Made by a program: the position numbers and the translations under genes. Source: Flavobacteriaceae bacterium GSB9 (lineage in GTDB: Bacteria; Bacteroidota; Bacteroidia; Flavobacteriales; Flavobacteriaceae). From it: a DNA stretch of 64,000 bases. The notes under the pieces are model-generated. The model saw only the letters and a program-made list of their open reading frames with translations. It did no database searches and was not told the DNA's origin. Where the stretch lies: assembly GCA_022749295.1 (NCBI GenBank), contig CP062007.1, forward strand, positions 1,612,001 through 1,676,000, read 5' to 3'. Below, in pieces: positions 1 to 8,504 of the stretch; position 1 is the stretch's first letter; each line of letters begins with the position of its first letter.

Positions 1-1
1 T

Positions 2-1726
2 GACTTATACGAACCTGAAATCGTTTTGGCTGGTACTGACAACTGGGATCCGACAGCAATAGCACCGACAGTAACAGTTTTTGATTGGGATGGCGGAGCT
101 GCCAATAATGGATGGATGGAAGCTAATAACTGGAACCCTGACGGTGTACCTGCTACTTCTGAAGTTGCAAATGTTGATGGCAGTATAACCATAGATGCCA
201 ACGGAGGAAATTTTGCAGCCGATTTAAATTTAGTAAATGGAGCAACAGTAGATGTTTCAGCCAATAGCTCTGCAACCCTATTAACATTAAACCAATCAAC
301 GCTTTCTTCTGCTGCAAATGTCTCTTTTGCAGGAACAATTAAAACCAAAGGTGATGTAAGTATTGATGCCTCAAATAACCTTGATATTACAGCTGCCCTT
401 ATTGGTGTGCATCAAATTACTAAAGTAGGTTCTGGAATTTCTCAACTTAGCAATGGAAATACGGGCTTTACCGGAGATATCGTTATTGAATCTGGAGATT
501 TACAAGCTAAAGTTGAAAGTGCCCTAGGGACTTCAGGAAAAATAACGGTAAAAACAAGCGGAACTCTAACTATTGACACTAGTAATGCTATTGATGTTAA
601 TACAGCACTTTATACAGAAGGCTCTGGACAATTAGTGCTTAACCAAGATATTACTATTAGTGAATGGTATATTGACGGTGTTATACAACCCATTGGACAA
701 TATGATGCTACTACAAATGCCTCAACCATTACTGGTTCTGGTAAAATAATTATTGGAAGGCCAAGTGAATTTACGTTTCTTGGAGGAAATTGGGACGATG
801 CTAATAATTATTCTCCAGCATTATTGCCTGAAGCAGGAGAAAAGGTTATTGTTGATGGCGTAACCATTGAAGCTCAAAGCGCCCCATTTGCTGGCGATAT
901 GTACGTGCAAAATGCTGGAAGTATTCGCTTAAGACGACAAGATTCTGAATGTTTAGGCCCAATTACCATGTACCAAGGCACTAATATTTCTTATGCTACA
1001 AGTGGAACAGGCTTTTATTTGGATGCCAATATTATATTAGAAGGCGATATTTCCCTTTTTATGAATAGTGCCAATGTTGCCGGTAGTACCATGGAATTGC
1101 CAGGAACGTTTTCCGGAAATTATAAAGTATCTGTACGAAACACAAGAGATATTGCCAATAGTGCTACAGCGAATTTAGGGGGAGATAACAGTAATTTTAC
1201 TGGAATATGGGACTTAACCATTGCAGCTTACAATGCAAGTGGCTATTCAGCCATTAACGGTTTGGCAGAAAATGCCTTTGGAAATGCTTTAATCGATTTG
1301 GGTGAAAACAACCAAGCTATTTTCAATCATGCAAAATGTGCTGGTAATGTTCTAAATATGAATATTGCTGGTAATGCTACAGCTGTTTTAAATGTAGCGG
1401 TTACGGTACAACAATTTACTTTAAACGGCTCTTCGCTCGGAGATGGCACTTACGATGCTTCAACACATCCTGGCTTACTTACAGGTACTGGGTCTATTAC
1501 TGTCGATTCCAGCTTAAGTATAGATGATAAGGTTTTGGTTGAATACGGTATGCTAAAAATTAATGGCAACCTTGAAAACCTTGAAATTTACAATATGTTA
1601 GGCCAAAGCGTTCATAAAACAAATACCTCCAAAGAAATCGATATTAAATGGTTAAAATCAGGAATCTATATAGTTCTTTACAAGGTCGATGGCAAATTAG
1701 GCGCTATTAAAATTTATAAAAATTAA
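2..1726 (+). CDS. C-terminal part of a T9SS-secreted beta-helix-like protein (5' truncated by window)
   Basis: The frame is open to the left edge, so only the C-terminal portion is present. It shows two similar units built of glycine/asparagine-rich short beta-strand repeats. Each begins with a Trp/Asn-rich GGNWDDANNY-type stretch and ends with a QYDATT...GSGKI or TYDAST...GTGSI stretch, as in autotransporter-associated parallel beta-helix regions. The last ~75 residues form a T9SS type A sorting domain (IYNMLGQSVHK, then a GIYIVLYK strand and a short basic end). That predicts export across the outer membrane by the T9SS. Any catalytic domain lies outside the window. The two following genes act on pectin, so a pectin-related enzyme is likely but not shown. 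It is followed by a strong terminator. Confidence 0.75.
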   Translation, partial: DLYEPEIVLAGTDNWDPTAIAPTVTVFDWDGGAANNGWMEANNWNPDGVPATSEVANVDGSITIDANGGNFAADLNLVNGATVDVSANSSATLLTLNQSTLSSAANVSFAGTIKTKGDVSIDASNNLDITAALIGVHQITKVGSGISQLSNGNTGFTGDIVIESGDLQAKVESALGTSGKITVKTSGTLTIDTSNAIDVNTALYTEGSGQLVLNQDITISEWYIDGVIQPIGQYDATTNASTITGSGKIIIGRPSEFTFLGGNWDDANNYSPALLPEAGEKVIVDGVTIEAQSAPFAGDMYVQNAGSIRLRRQDSECLGPITMYQGTNISYATSGTGFYLDANIILEGDISLFMNSANVAGSTMELPGTFSGNYKVSVRNTRDIANSATANLGGDNSNFTGIWDLTIAAYNASGYSAINGLAENAFGNALIDLGENNQAIFNHAKCAGNVLNMNIAGNATAVLNVAVTVQQFTLNGSSLGDGTYDASTHPGLLTGTGSITVDSSLSIDDKVLVEYGMLKINGNLENLEIYNMLGQSVHKTNTSKEIDIKWLKSGIYIVLYKVDGKLGAIKIYKN

Positions 1727-1757
1727 GGTTCAAAACTTAATTTACCTCAACAGAAAT

Positions 1758-1787
1758 AAGGATGAAATACAAGTATTTCATCCTTTT
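1758..1787 (+). terminator. Rho-independent terminator after the first gene
   Basis: A perfect inverted repeat with 13-bp arms (1758-1770 and 1773-1785, core GGATGAAATAC) and a 2-base loop runs into a short T tract. It lies between the stop at 1726 and the next gene. An in-frame ATG at 1762 sits inside this hairpin, so the next gene more plausibly starts at 1801. Confidence 0.8.
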
Positions 1788-1800
1788 AACTAAGCTAAAA

Positions 1801-3738
1801 ATGAAATCAGTATTAAAATTACTCATTGGAGTTTTTGCGTTTTGCAATATTATTTTTGCAAATGCACAAATTACCTTACATACCATTGGCGATTCTACAA
1901 TGGCCGATTATGATGAAAATACTACGGACAAAAGAGGTTGGTCTATGATGTTCCAACAGTTTTTCACATCAGATGTTTCTGTTAACAACCGTGCAAAAAG
2001 TGGAGCCAGTAGCAAAAGCTTTTATCTGGAATCACCTTATTGGGCAACTGTAAAACAACAAATAGCAAGTGGTGATTACGTTATCATTCAATTTGGACAT
2101 AACGATGAGAAAAATGGTGGCCTGGATGGTGGAACCGACCCCAACAATCCAATAAATGGAACAGACTATCGTGGTACATCGGCTCAAGGTACTTATAAAG
2201 AATACCTTAGAAAGTACATTGACGAAACACGTGCTTTAGGGGCTACACCTATTTTAGCGACACCCATGTGTAGAAAGTATTTTAGCGGCGGCACTATCAC
2301 ACGCAAAGGACGCCATGATTTAGGAGAAAATTTTGGTGTCCCTGAATCAGACCACACATATGACTATAGTTACGCCATGCAAGAAGTTGCTACGGAAAAA
2401 AATGTTAAGCTAATCGACTTGACCACATTAACAAAAGGGTTGCTAGAATCTTATGGTGATGCTGAAGCTACTGCTCAACTTTTTGTATCTTCTGACTCTA
2501 CTCACCCTAATGCATTGGGAGCAACATTGGTTGCTAGGTTATGTGCTCAGGACATGACAAGTCAAAATATTTTGGCTGAATATATTAATACGTCAACCGA
2601 TGTATTAATCAACCCAAGTAATTGTGATTTTGGTGATGCCTATACCGGACAGACTCTCACCAAAGAATTTACCATAACGGGGTTTGACCTTGAGCCAGCT
2701 TCAGGAACATTTACACTTTCTGTAAGCGATGGTTTTTTAATAGCGGCTGATAAAACCGACACATTTACTTCGTCCATTACTATGGATTATGTAAACAACA
2801 ATCTTGAATTCTCAAAATTTTATATTTCAGTATCTCAGTCGATTGGAGGTACTAAAGATGGAACAGTTACCGTAACCAATGGAACAGTTACCAAAGAAAT
2901 CCCCTTAACCGCTAATTTCATTGAGTTAACCGGTGGTACCGAAGTGAACCTGCTTTGGGAACTATCAGCAGATGATAGTTATGTTTTAGAAGGCCCTGCC
3001 ATTCCTCTTGATGAATCCCACAGTAATATGTATGTGCAACGGTATTCTGCCCCTAACTCAAATACAACCTGGCCAGAAGACAGTGGTTACGATACAACCA
3101 GAAAAACACAAAGAAACCTAATAGATGGTGATGTTTGGCCTGCCGGAGAAATTGATGAGGTATCTACGCGCTATATACAGTTTGGAATTTCAGCAAGTGA
3201 GGGAACAGAGTTGAATATTGATAAAATAAGGTTATATGTTGGTGGAGCCGGTGGTAATGGTATGCGTTGTCGCATTTCCTATTCTACAGACGATTTTGCA
3301 ACAACATCGGTCATTGAAGAGTTTTCAAGTATGACAGCCAATACCATGTATGCCGTTTCAAAAATCCCTACTTTAAAGCTTGCATATGGAGAAACTTTAA
3401 AACTTCGAATTTATCCGTGGTATAGCAATGAGGCAACAGGAAAAACCATTTGTCTTGCAGATGTTAATATACACGGTGTAGCCACTCCAACACTTTCCAC
3501 GGAGAAGTCGTTGGAAAATAAATTAAAATGGATACTGCAGAATGGTTTTATTAAGATTAAAAATGCGCCTGTAAACAGTAAAGTTACAATCTATGACTTA
3601 ACAGGCAGGGTAATTCGTGAATCATTAAAAAACAATAGCGATTTATTATATATAAAATCACCTTCTACTAAAGGTATTTATATTGGTAAAATTGAATCTC
3701 AACAAGGTATACAAACAATAAAGTTTTTTGTGCCTTAA
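1801..3738 (+). CDS. Rhamnogalacturonan acetylesterase-like SGNH hydrolase with T9SS tail
   Basis: Predicted secreted esterase of 645 aa that would remove acetyl groups from the rhamnogalacturonan part of pectin. A signal peptide (residues 1-23, ending ANAQ) precedes an SGNH/GDSL fold. Block I is GDST at 30-33 with nucleophile Ser32. GHND follows with Asn101. The catalytic pair is in DSTHP with Asp232 and His235. This matches carbohydrate-esterase family 12 (RGAE) proteins, which have GDST rather than GDSL. The middle region (about 260-570) looks like beta-sandwich accessory domains. The last ~75 residues are a T9SS type A sorting domain (VTIYDLTGRVIRE). The start at 1801 was chosen because it gives a clean signal peptide and clears the upstream terminator. 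Substrate is inferred from family and from the adjacent pectin methylesterase. Confidence 0.85.
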   Translation: MKSVLKLLIGVFAFCNIIFANAQITLHTIGDSTMADYDENTTDKRGWSMMFQQFFTSDVSVNNRAKSGASSKSFYLESPYWATVKQQIASGDYVIIQFGHNDEKNGGLDGGTDPNNPINGTDYRGTSAQGTYKEYLRKYIDETRALGATPILATPMCRKYFSGGTITRKGRHDLGENFGVPESDHTYDYSYAMQEVATEKNVKLIDLTTLTKGLLESYGDAEATAQLFVSSDSTHPNALGATLVARLCAQDMTSQNILAEYINTSTDVLINPSNCDFGDAYTGQTLTKEFTITGFDLEPASGTFTLSVSDGFLIAADKTDTFTSSITMDYVNNNLEFSKFYISVSQSIGGTKDGTVTVTNGTVTKEIPLTANFIELTGGTEVNLLWELSADDSYVLEGPAIPLDESHSNMYVQRYSAPNSNTTWPEDSGYDTTRKTQRNLIDGDVWPAGEIDEVSTRYIQFGISASEGTELNIDKIRLYVGGAGGNGMRCRISYSTDDFATTSVIEEFSSMTANTMYAVSKIPTLKLAYGETLKLRIYPWYSNEATGKTICLADVNIHGVATPTLSTEKSLENKLKWILQNGFIKIKNAPVNSKVTIYDLTGRVIRESLKNNSDLLYIKSPSTKGIYIGKIESQQGIQTIKFFVP

Positions 3739-3788
3739 ATAAAGCGCACAAAATTATTAAGTAATAACTAAACTAAAACCATAACATT

Positions 3789-6700
3789 ATGAAATTAACT
3801 TTAAAACTAAAAAAGCATTGGACTTTTTACTCTTTTTTTATTGTTCTTCTGTCCGTTAGTTTGCAAATAGATGCGCAAACCATACTCGCAGAGTGGACTT
3901 TTGACAATGATTATGACCAAAGTGGCACTGGCCCCTACACTTATACCCCAAATGCAACAGCAAGAAGTGCTGCCGATGGACTGGATATAAGTGTTAATTC
4001 AAATGATATTTTTTATCCTAATACTGCAGAAGGAACACTTACAGATTACGAAATGTCGATGACTCCTTCCGAAGGTGGACAAATAAAAAATGTTTATCAA
4101 GGAACAACAACCTATCATAATTCAGCAAGAATGCAAGGTGCTATATCTCCTGCAGATTTCACAAACCCTTCCAATCATGCCAATTATTTTCAGTTCTCAT
4201 TTCCAACAACAGGCTACAATCAAATTACACTAGACCTTTCTTACACTACACAAAATGTAGAAACAGATATTCTCGATGTTTATTATTCTGTTGACGGAGG
4301 AACCAGTTGGGCATCAGCAGGTCAAGCAAGCGGAAACTGTTGTTGGTGGACGCTTAAAACAGCTCAATTAGATATTGTTGCCAAAAACAAAAGTAATGTT
4401 TTGGTAAGGTTAATGGGTGTACAAGACGGCGGATCGACAGGTAATTATTTTTATATAGACTCTTTTAAGGTGAGTGGTACATCCACTACATTACCAACAG
4501 ATACGGTTTCTACAATCGACTGGGCCTTCGATTTGGGCACTGAAGGACAAACCGCCACCTATACCGACGCCAGTTATTACAAACCTGATAATGTATCGAA
4601 AGGCAGTAACTATTCATATTTTGGAACAAGAACTGGATCTAATCCTACGGTGACTTATACGTCTTTTAAAAATGAAACTGGAGCTACAACACCAGCAGGT
4701 GCTGAAGCTAATAACTTGATTGGTTTTGAATTTACCCCAGTTACCGGACTGGATTTTGTTCCAACAAATGTGTCTTTTGACTGCCAAAGATATGGAACGG
4801 GTACTGGCGTTATAGATGTCTACTGGAAATCATCTGATGGAACATCTACACTAATAGCAAAAGACATTAAACCTGCGAGAGATGGAGATGCAACAAGTGA
4901 AGCTAATGATACCAACACATTTAATATGGATGTTTCTGGCTTATCAATTCCGGCACTTGGCGGTAAATCTACTTTAGAAATTTATATCCACAGCCTTGGT
5001 AACGGTAAAGAAGTTGCGCTAGCAAATATTTCCATAACGGGTCACCTAAATGGTACAATAGCAGATGTGGCACAATATACAGTTACAACAGCCGCATCCC
5101 CTTCTGAAGGCGGCGCAATAATTTCAGACAATCCTGCCACTGTAGATGATGGTACGGTTGTTAACCTAACAGCTAATGCTAATTTTGGTTATGAATTTGT
5201 TGAATGGCAAGACGATTTAGGTGCTACAGTTTCAACTGATAACCCATTCCAAATTACAGTAACCGATAATGTAAGCTATACTGCCGTATTTAATCAGTTA
5301 ACTACATATGAGTTAAGTCTTACCGTTGAAGGTGGTGCTAACGATTATATGATAGAAATTGCTCCTTCTGGAACTATGGTCGATGGAAAACGAATGTATG
5401 AAGCTGGCACTAATGTGACTTTAACTGCAAGTAGTAACCCAATCCTTAATTTTTCGAATTGGGGAACAGGAGAAACCAATGGCGAACTTATTGTTACTAT
5501 GGACGACAACAAAGCTATTACTGCAAATTACAATGCAGCTGACTATATTGTAGGATGGGATTTTTATGATGACGTGATTACTGTAGATTTTTCATCGAAT
5601 GTTATAAATGATGCTACAACACTTGTATTAAGAGATGCTGCAGGAACCACAACTAACGGCCTCAACTTTTCTTATGTATCGGGCAATAGTTGGTATGGTA
5701 AAAATTGCCGAATTAACTGGCAAGGATTAGAAGACAAGTTCTATTACCAAATTAAAATTAATGCTACTGATTATACTGATATTAGTGTTCAAGCAGCGAT
5801 GCTTATTAGCTATTCAGGGTATACTGTTCAAAAATGCGAGTACTCAATAGACGGTACTAATTTTGTTGAAATAGGGACTTATGATACTTCAACCATAAAC
5901 ACCTGGGTTGATGGTTCATTCAACCTACCTGCAGATGCTAATAATCAAGCCGAGGTTTATATAAGATGGATTCCAGATTATACGTCTGCAGCAGTTGGAA
6001 GTGGTAATGATGGAACTTCTATTTCAGATATTTATGTTTACGGTACAGAAAGTGTTTTTAATGATGGTACAGCACCTGTTCTTACTAGCTCCGTTCCTGC
6101 CAACAATGCAACAGGGGCCTCGGCAACAGGAAAAGTGATACTAAATTTTGATGAACGCGTTAAAATTGCCGATAATACAACCGCAACTCTTAATGGAGAA
6201 AATTTGACTCCCGTGGTATTTGGAGAATCAATATCGTTTGAATACTCTGGCTTAGATTATAACACAACTTATACGTTTGATTTAGTAGGTAATGTTATTT
6301 CGGATTTAGCAGACAATACACTAACCGATGCTATTTCTATTTCGTTTACTACACTTGATAAACCAACTGTAACAAAAAGAGCTTATGATTTTATAGTCGG
6401 CGTTGATGGTGATTTTGCAGCAGCTTTGGCTGCAGCCGATGCTGCTAAAAATAGTGGCAATAGATTTTATATTTTCTTCCCGAATGGAGATTATGATTTA
6501 GGAACTACAACAGGAGATGCGACACAGCAAACCTTTATTGGGCTTCCAAACATTTCTTTTATTGGGCAAAGTACCGAAGGTGTAACACTATTTAACAATC
6601 CCACTCAAGCTCAAGAGGGAATAGACAAAACACCAACAATCAACTTTACATCTAACGCTGATAATATTTACATGCAAGACCTCACTTTGCTTAATAAAAT

Positions 6701-7829
6701 GGATTATCGCTTGGGCATCCCTGAAAAGCGTGCCGTAGCTTTACGGCATCAAGGTGATAAAAACATATTCAAGAACGTGAGATTGTTAAGTAATCAAGAC
6801 ACCTATTTTACTGGAGCAGGAAGAACATATTGGGAAAATGGAGAAATTCATGGGACCGTTGATTACATTTTTGGCGACGGAGATGTTTTCTTTAATGAAT
6901 GCCTAATGTATATGGAAAACAGAGCTTCTGGTGGTGGAGGCATTGTTACCGCAGCAGCTACCAGTTCAGATTGGGGTTACGTATTTAACAACTGTACCAT
7001 TGATGGTGACGCACAACAAGATGGAATTTATTTATTAGGTCGCCCTTGGAATAATGCTCCTAAAGTAGTTTATATAAATACGATTATGAATAAATTGCCT
7101 ACGGCAGGTGCTTGGGGAGATCCAATGAATGTTGTACCCAATCGATTTGCTGAATATAAAAGTTTAACATCATCAGGAATTGAGGTCGATTTAAGTCAAA
7201 GAAGAACTGATTATACCAAAGATGCTACATCTGTTACATTAGATCCTACTCTAGATGAAGCGGAAGCTGCTCAATACACAATTCAAAACGTATTAGCAGG
7301 TGAAGATGCTTGGCAACCTAAACTTGCTACCGAACAAGCCGAAGCTCCTGAACTCTCAATATCAGAATCTGTATTAACCTGGAACAATAGCGATTACGTG
7401 TTAGGCTGGGCTATTTTTAAAGATGATGTATTTATGGATTTTGTAACTACAAATAGTTATGATATTTCAGGAACTAATTCTGGAATCTTTTCGGTAAGAG
7501 CCGCCAACGGAATGGGCGGATTGAGTATTAAATCTAATGAATTTGATGCTAGCACTTTAGGTTTAGATGAGAATTCTTTAGCACTAAAAAAACTGGTATT
7601 TAGTCCAAACCCCACAAGTGATATTATAAATATAAAAATTGGTGGGGCGATCGAAAAAACGCAGCTGTCTCTATATACTATCACTGGGCAACTACTATGG
7701 ACAAACAAAGTAGAAACTGGTAATAACAAAACTATTTCTGTAAGTTTACAACAATTCTCAAAAGGTATGTACCTGCTTAATATTGAAAGAGGTTCTGCAA
7801 AACGCACTCTAAAAGTTTCTAAACTATAG
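3789..7829 (+). CDS. Multidomain secreted pectin methylesterase (CE8) with T9SS tail
   Basis: Large exported enzyme (1346 aa) expected to de-methylesterify homogalacturonan. After a signal peptide (about 1-30) come beta-sandwich regions, two InlB-like bacterial repeats (about 430-600, FVEWQDDLG and FSNWGTGE types), another carbohydrate-binding-like segment and an SbsA-type Ig-like domain (about 755-855). The pectinesterase right-handed beta-helix follows (about 858-1150). Its catalytic set is complete by alignment with the Erwinia enzyme: Gln1003 and Asp1004 in NQDTYFTG, Asp1025 in GTVDYIFGDG, and Arg1085 and Trp1087 in GRPWN. The C-terminus is a T9SS type A domain (FSPNPTSDIINI, LYTITGQLLW). 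It lies 50 bp after the acetylesterase gene in the same direction. The two activities are commonly paired, since deacetylation and demethylation open pectin to lyases. Confidence 0.92.
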   Translation: MKLTLKLKKHWTFYSFFIVLLSVSLQIDAQTILAEWTFDNDYDQSGTGPYTYTPNATARSAADGLDISVNSNDIFYPNTAEGTLTDYEMSMTPSEGGQIKNVYQGTTTYHNSARMQGAISPADFTNPSNHANYFQFSFPTTGYNQITLDLSYTTQNVETDILDVYYSVDGGTSWASAGQASGNCCWWTLKTAQLDIVAKNKSNVLVRLMGVQDGGSTGNYFYIDSFKVSGTSTTLPTDTVSTIDWAFDLGTEGQTATYTDASYYKPDNVSKGSNYSYFGTRTGSNPTVTYTSFKNETGATTPAGAEANNLIGFEFTPVTGLDFVPTNVSFDCQRYGTGTGVIDVYWKSSDGTSTLIAKDIKPARDGDATSEANDTNTFNMDVSGLSIPALGGKSTLEIYIHSLGNGKEVALANISITGHLNGTIADVAQYTVTTAASPSEGGAIISDNPATVDDGTVVNLTANANFGYEFVEWQDDLGATVSTDNPFQITVTDNVSYTAVFNQLTTYELSLTVEGGANDYMIEIAPSGTMVDGKRMYEAGTNVTLTASSNPILNFSNWGTGETNGELIVTMDDNKAITANYNAADYIVGWDFYDDVITVDFSSNVINDATTLVLRDAAGTTTNGLNFSYVSGNSWYGKNCRINWQGLEDKFYYQIKINATDYTDISVQAAMLISYSGYTVQKCEYSIDGTNFVEIGTYDTSTINTWVDGSFNLPADANNQAEVYIRWIPDYTSAAVGSGNDGTSISDIYVYGTESVFNDGTAPVLTSSVPANNATGASATGKVILNFDERVKIADNTTATLNGENLTPVVFGESISFEYSGLDYNTTYTFDLVGNVISDLADNTLTDAISISFTTLDKPTVTKRAYDFIVGVDGDFAAALAAADAAKNSGNRFYIFFPNGDYDLGTTTGDATQQTFIGLPNISFIGQSTEGVTLFNNPTQAQEGIDKTPTINFTSNADNIYMQDLTLLNKMDYRLGIPEKRAVALRHQGDKNIFKNVRLLSNQDTYFTGAGRTYWENGEIHGTVDYIFGDGDVFFNECLMYMENRASGGGGIVTAAATSSDWGYVFNNCTIDGDAQQDGIYLLGRPWNNAPKVVYINTIMNKLPTAGAWGDPMNVVPNRFAEYKSLTSSGIEVDLSQRRTDYTKDATSVTLDPTLDEAEAAQYTIQNVLAGEDAWQPKLATEQAEAPELSISESVLTWNNSDYVLGWAIFKDDVFMDFVTTNSYDISGTNSGIFSVRAANGMGGLSIKSNEFDASTLGLDENSLALKKLVFSPNPTSDIINIKIGGAIEKTQLSLYTITGQLLWTNKVETGNNKTISVSLQQFSKGMYLLNIERGSAKRTLKVSKL

Positions 7830-7856
7830 AGTTTAAGATTTTATCTTTAAAAAACC

Positions 7857-7892
7857 AAAAAGGCCTGAACCGTAAAGATTCAGGCCTTTTTA
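7857..7892 (+). terminator. Terminator after the pectin genes
   Basis: Stem AAGGCCTGAA / TTCAGGCCTT with a 9-base loop is followed by a T-rich tract, 28 bases after the pectin methylesterase stop. It closes the pectin transcription unit. Confidence 0.85.
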
Positions 7893-8001
7893 TTTTTGAG
7901 GTTAACTCGATAAATGATAAGATTAATCTATATAAACGTAATATTGATTGGAATATTAATTCTGGTCTTTAAAATGTAAACCTCAAGTGTTTTGAAGCAG
8001 T

Positions 8002-8310
8002 AAGATAATTGATGCGACAAACAATTTAAAACATCGCAGTATACTATCCTTACTCGACCCTACAAGGCTTAAGACGAAATGAATTAATTAACCTAAAATA
8101 GAGGACATTGAAAGTAAAAGAATGATGATTAAAATAAATGACACAAAAAGAAACAAGGACAGCTATACATTCTTATCACAAACAGTTTTAATTAATTTAA
8201 GGAACTATTCATGAACATCTAAAACATATAAAAATGGGATTATATACAATGTTTCTCGCTTAAAAGTTTTCAGGAAATTTAACACCAAAATCATGTAAGA
8301 GCAAAAATTA
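8002..8310 (+). pseudogene. Decayed tyrosine recombinase (integrase) remnant
   Basis: No long frame survives, but three forward frames in succession give pieces of a XerC/D-like catalytic domain in the right order. First comes IIDATNNLKHRSILSLL, then, after a one-base shift, RRNELINLK. After another shift comes IEDIESKRMMIKIN followed by KRNKDSYTFLSQTVLINL, then YNVSRLKVF. This matches the usual Bacteroidota integrase order TGLRRNELINLKIEDID, GKGNKDRYTLLS, YSxxSVQKVF. The downstream HxLRH and Tyr motifs are not recognisable. It sits between the pectin locus and the siderophore genes and suggests past mobility of this region. Confidence 0.7.
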
Positions 8311-8432
8311 CTCTGTAATATAATTTCATTGTACTTACTACTCTACTTTTTGTCTTCTAAACAAAAAAACCACACTACTAACATCAGTAAATCAGACTCT
8401 TAAAAATCATTATTTAGATTTATTATAAATAA

Positions 8433-8464
8433 TTTGGTTATGTCTAAAGACCTAAATATTTTTG
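8433..8464 (+). promoter_or_regulatory. Bacteroidota-type promoter for the TonB receptor
   Basis: TTTG at 8433-8436 and TATTTTTG at 8457-8464 (matches TAnnTTTG) are separated by 20 bases, as in the known Bacteroidota sigma-A promoter. The ATG lies 40 bases downstream. No convincing Fur-like palindrome was identified by eye. Confidence 0.55.
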
Positions 8465-8504
8465 TCAAAAATTAATTATTTATATTAAGTCTAAATAAAA
8501 ACAA

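Noticed and set aside
1762-1800. Upstream in-frame ATG for the acetylesterase gene
   Set aside because: It lies within the 13-bp-stem terminator hairpin and would put 13 residues before a well-formed signal peptide; 1801 is preferred.
7457-7807. Long antisense frame within the pectin methylesterase gene
   Set aside because: It mirrors the codon pattern of the T9SS tail on the other strand and has no recognisable features.
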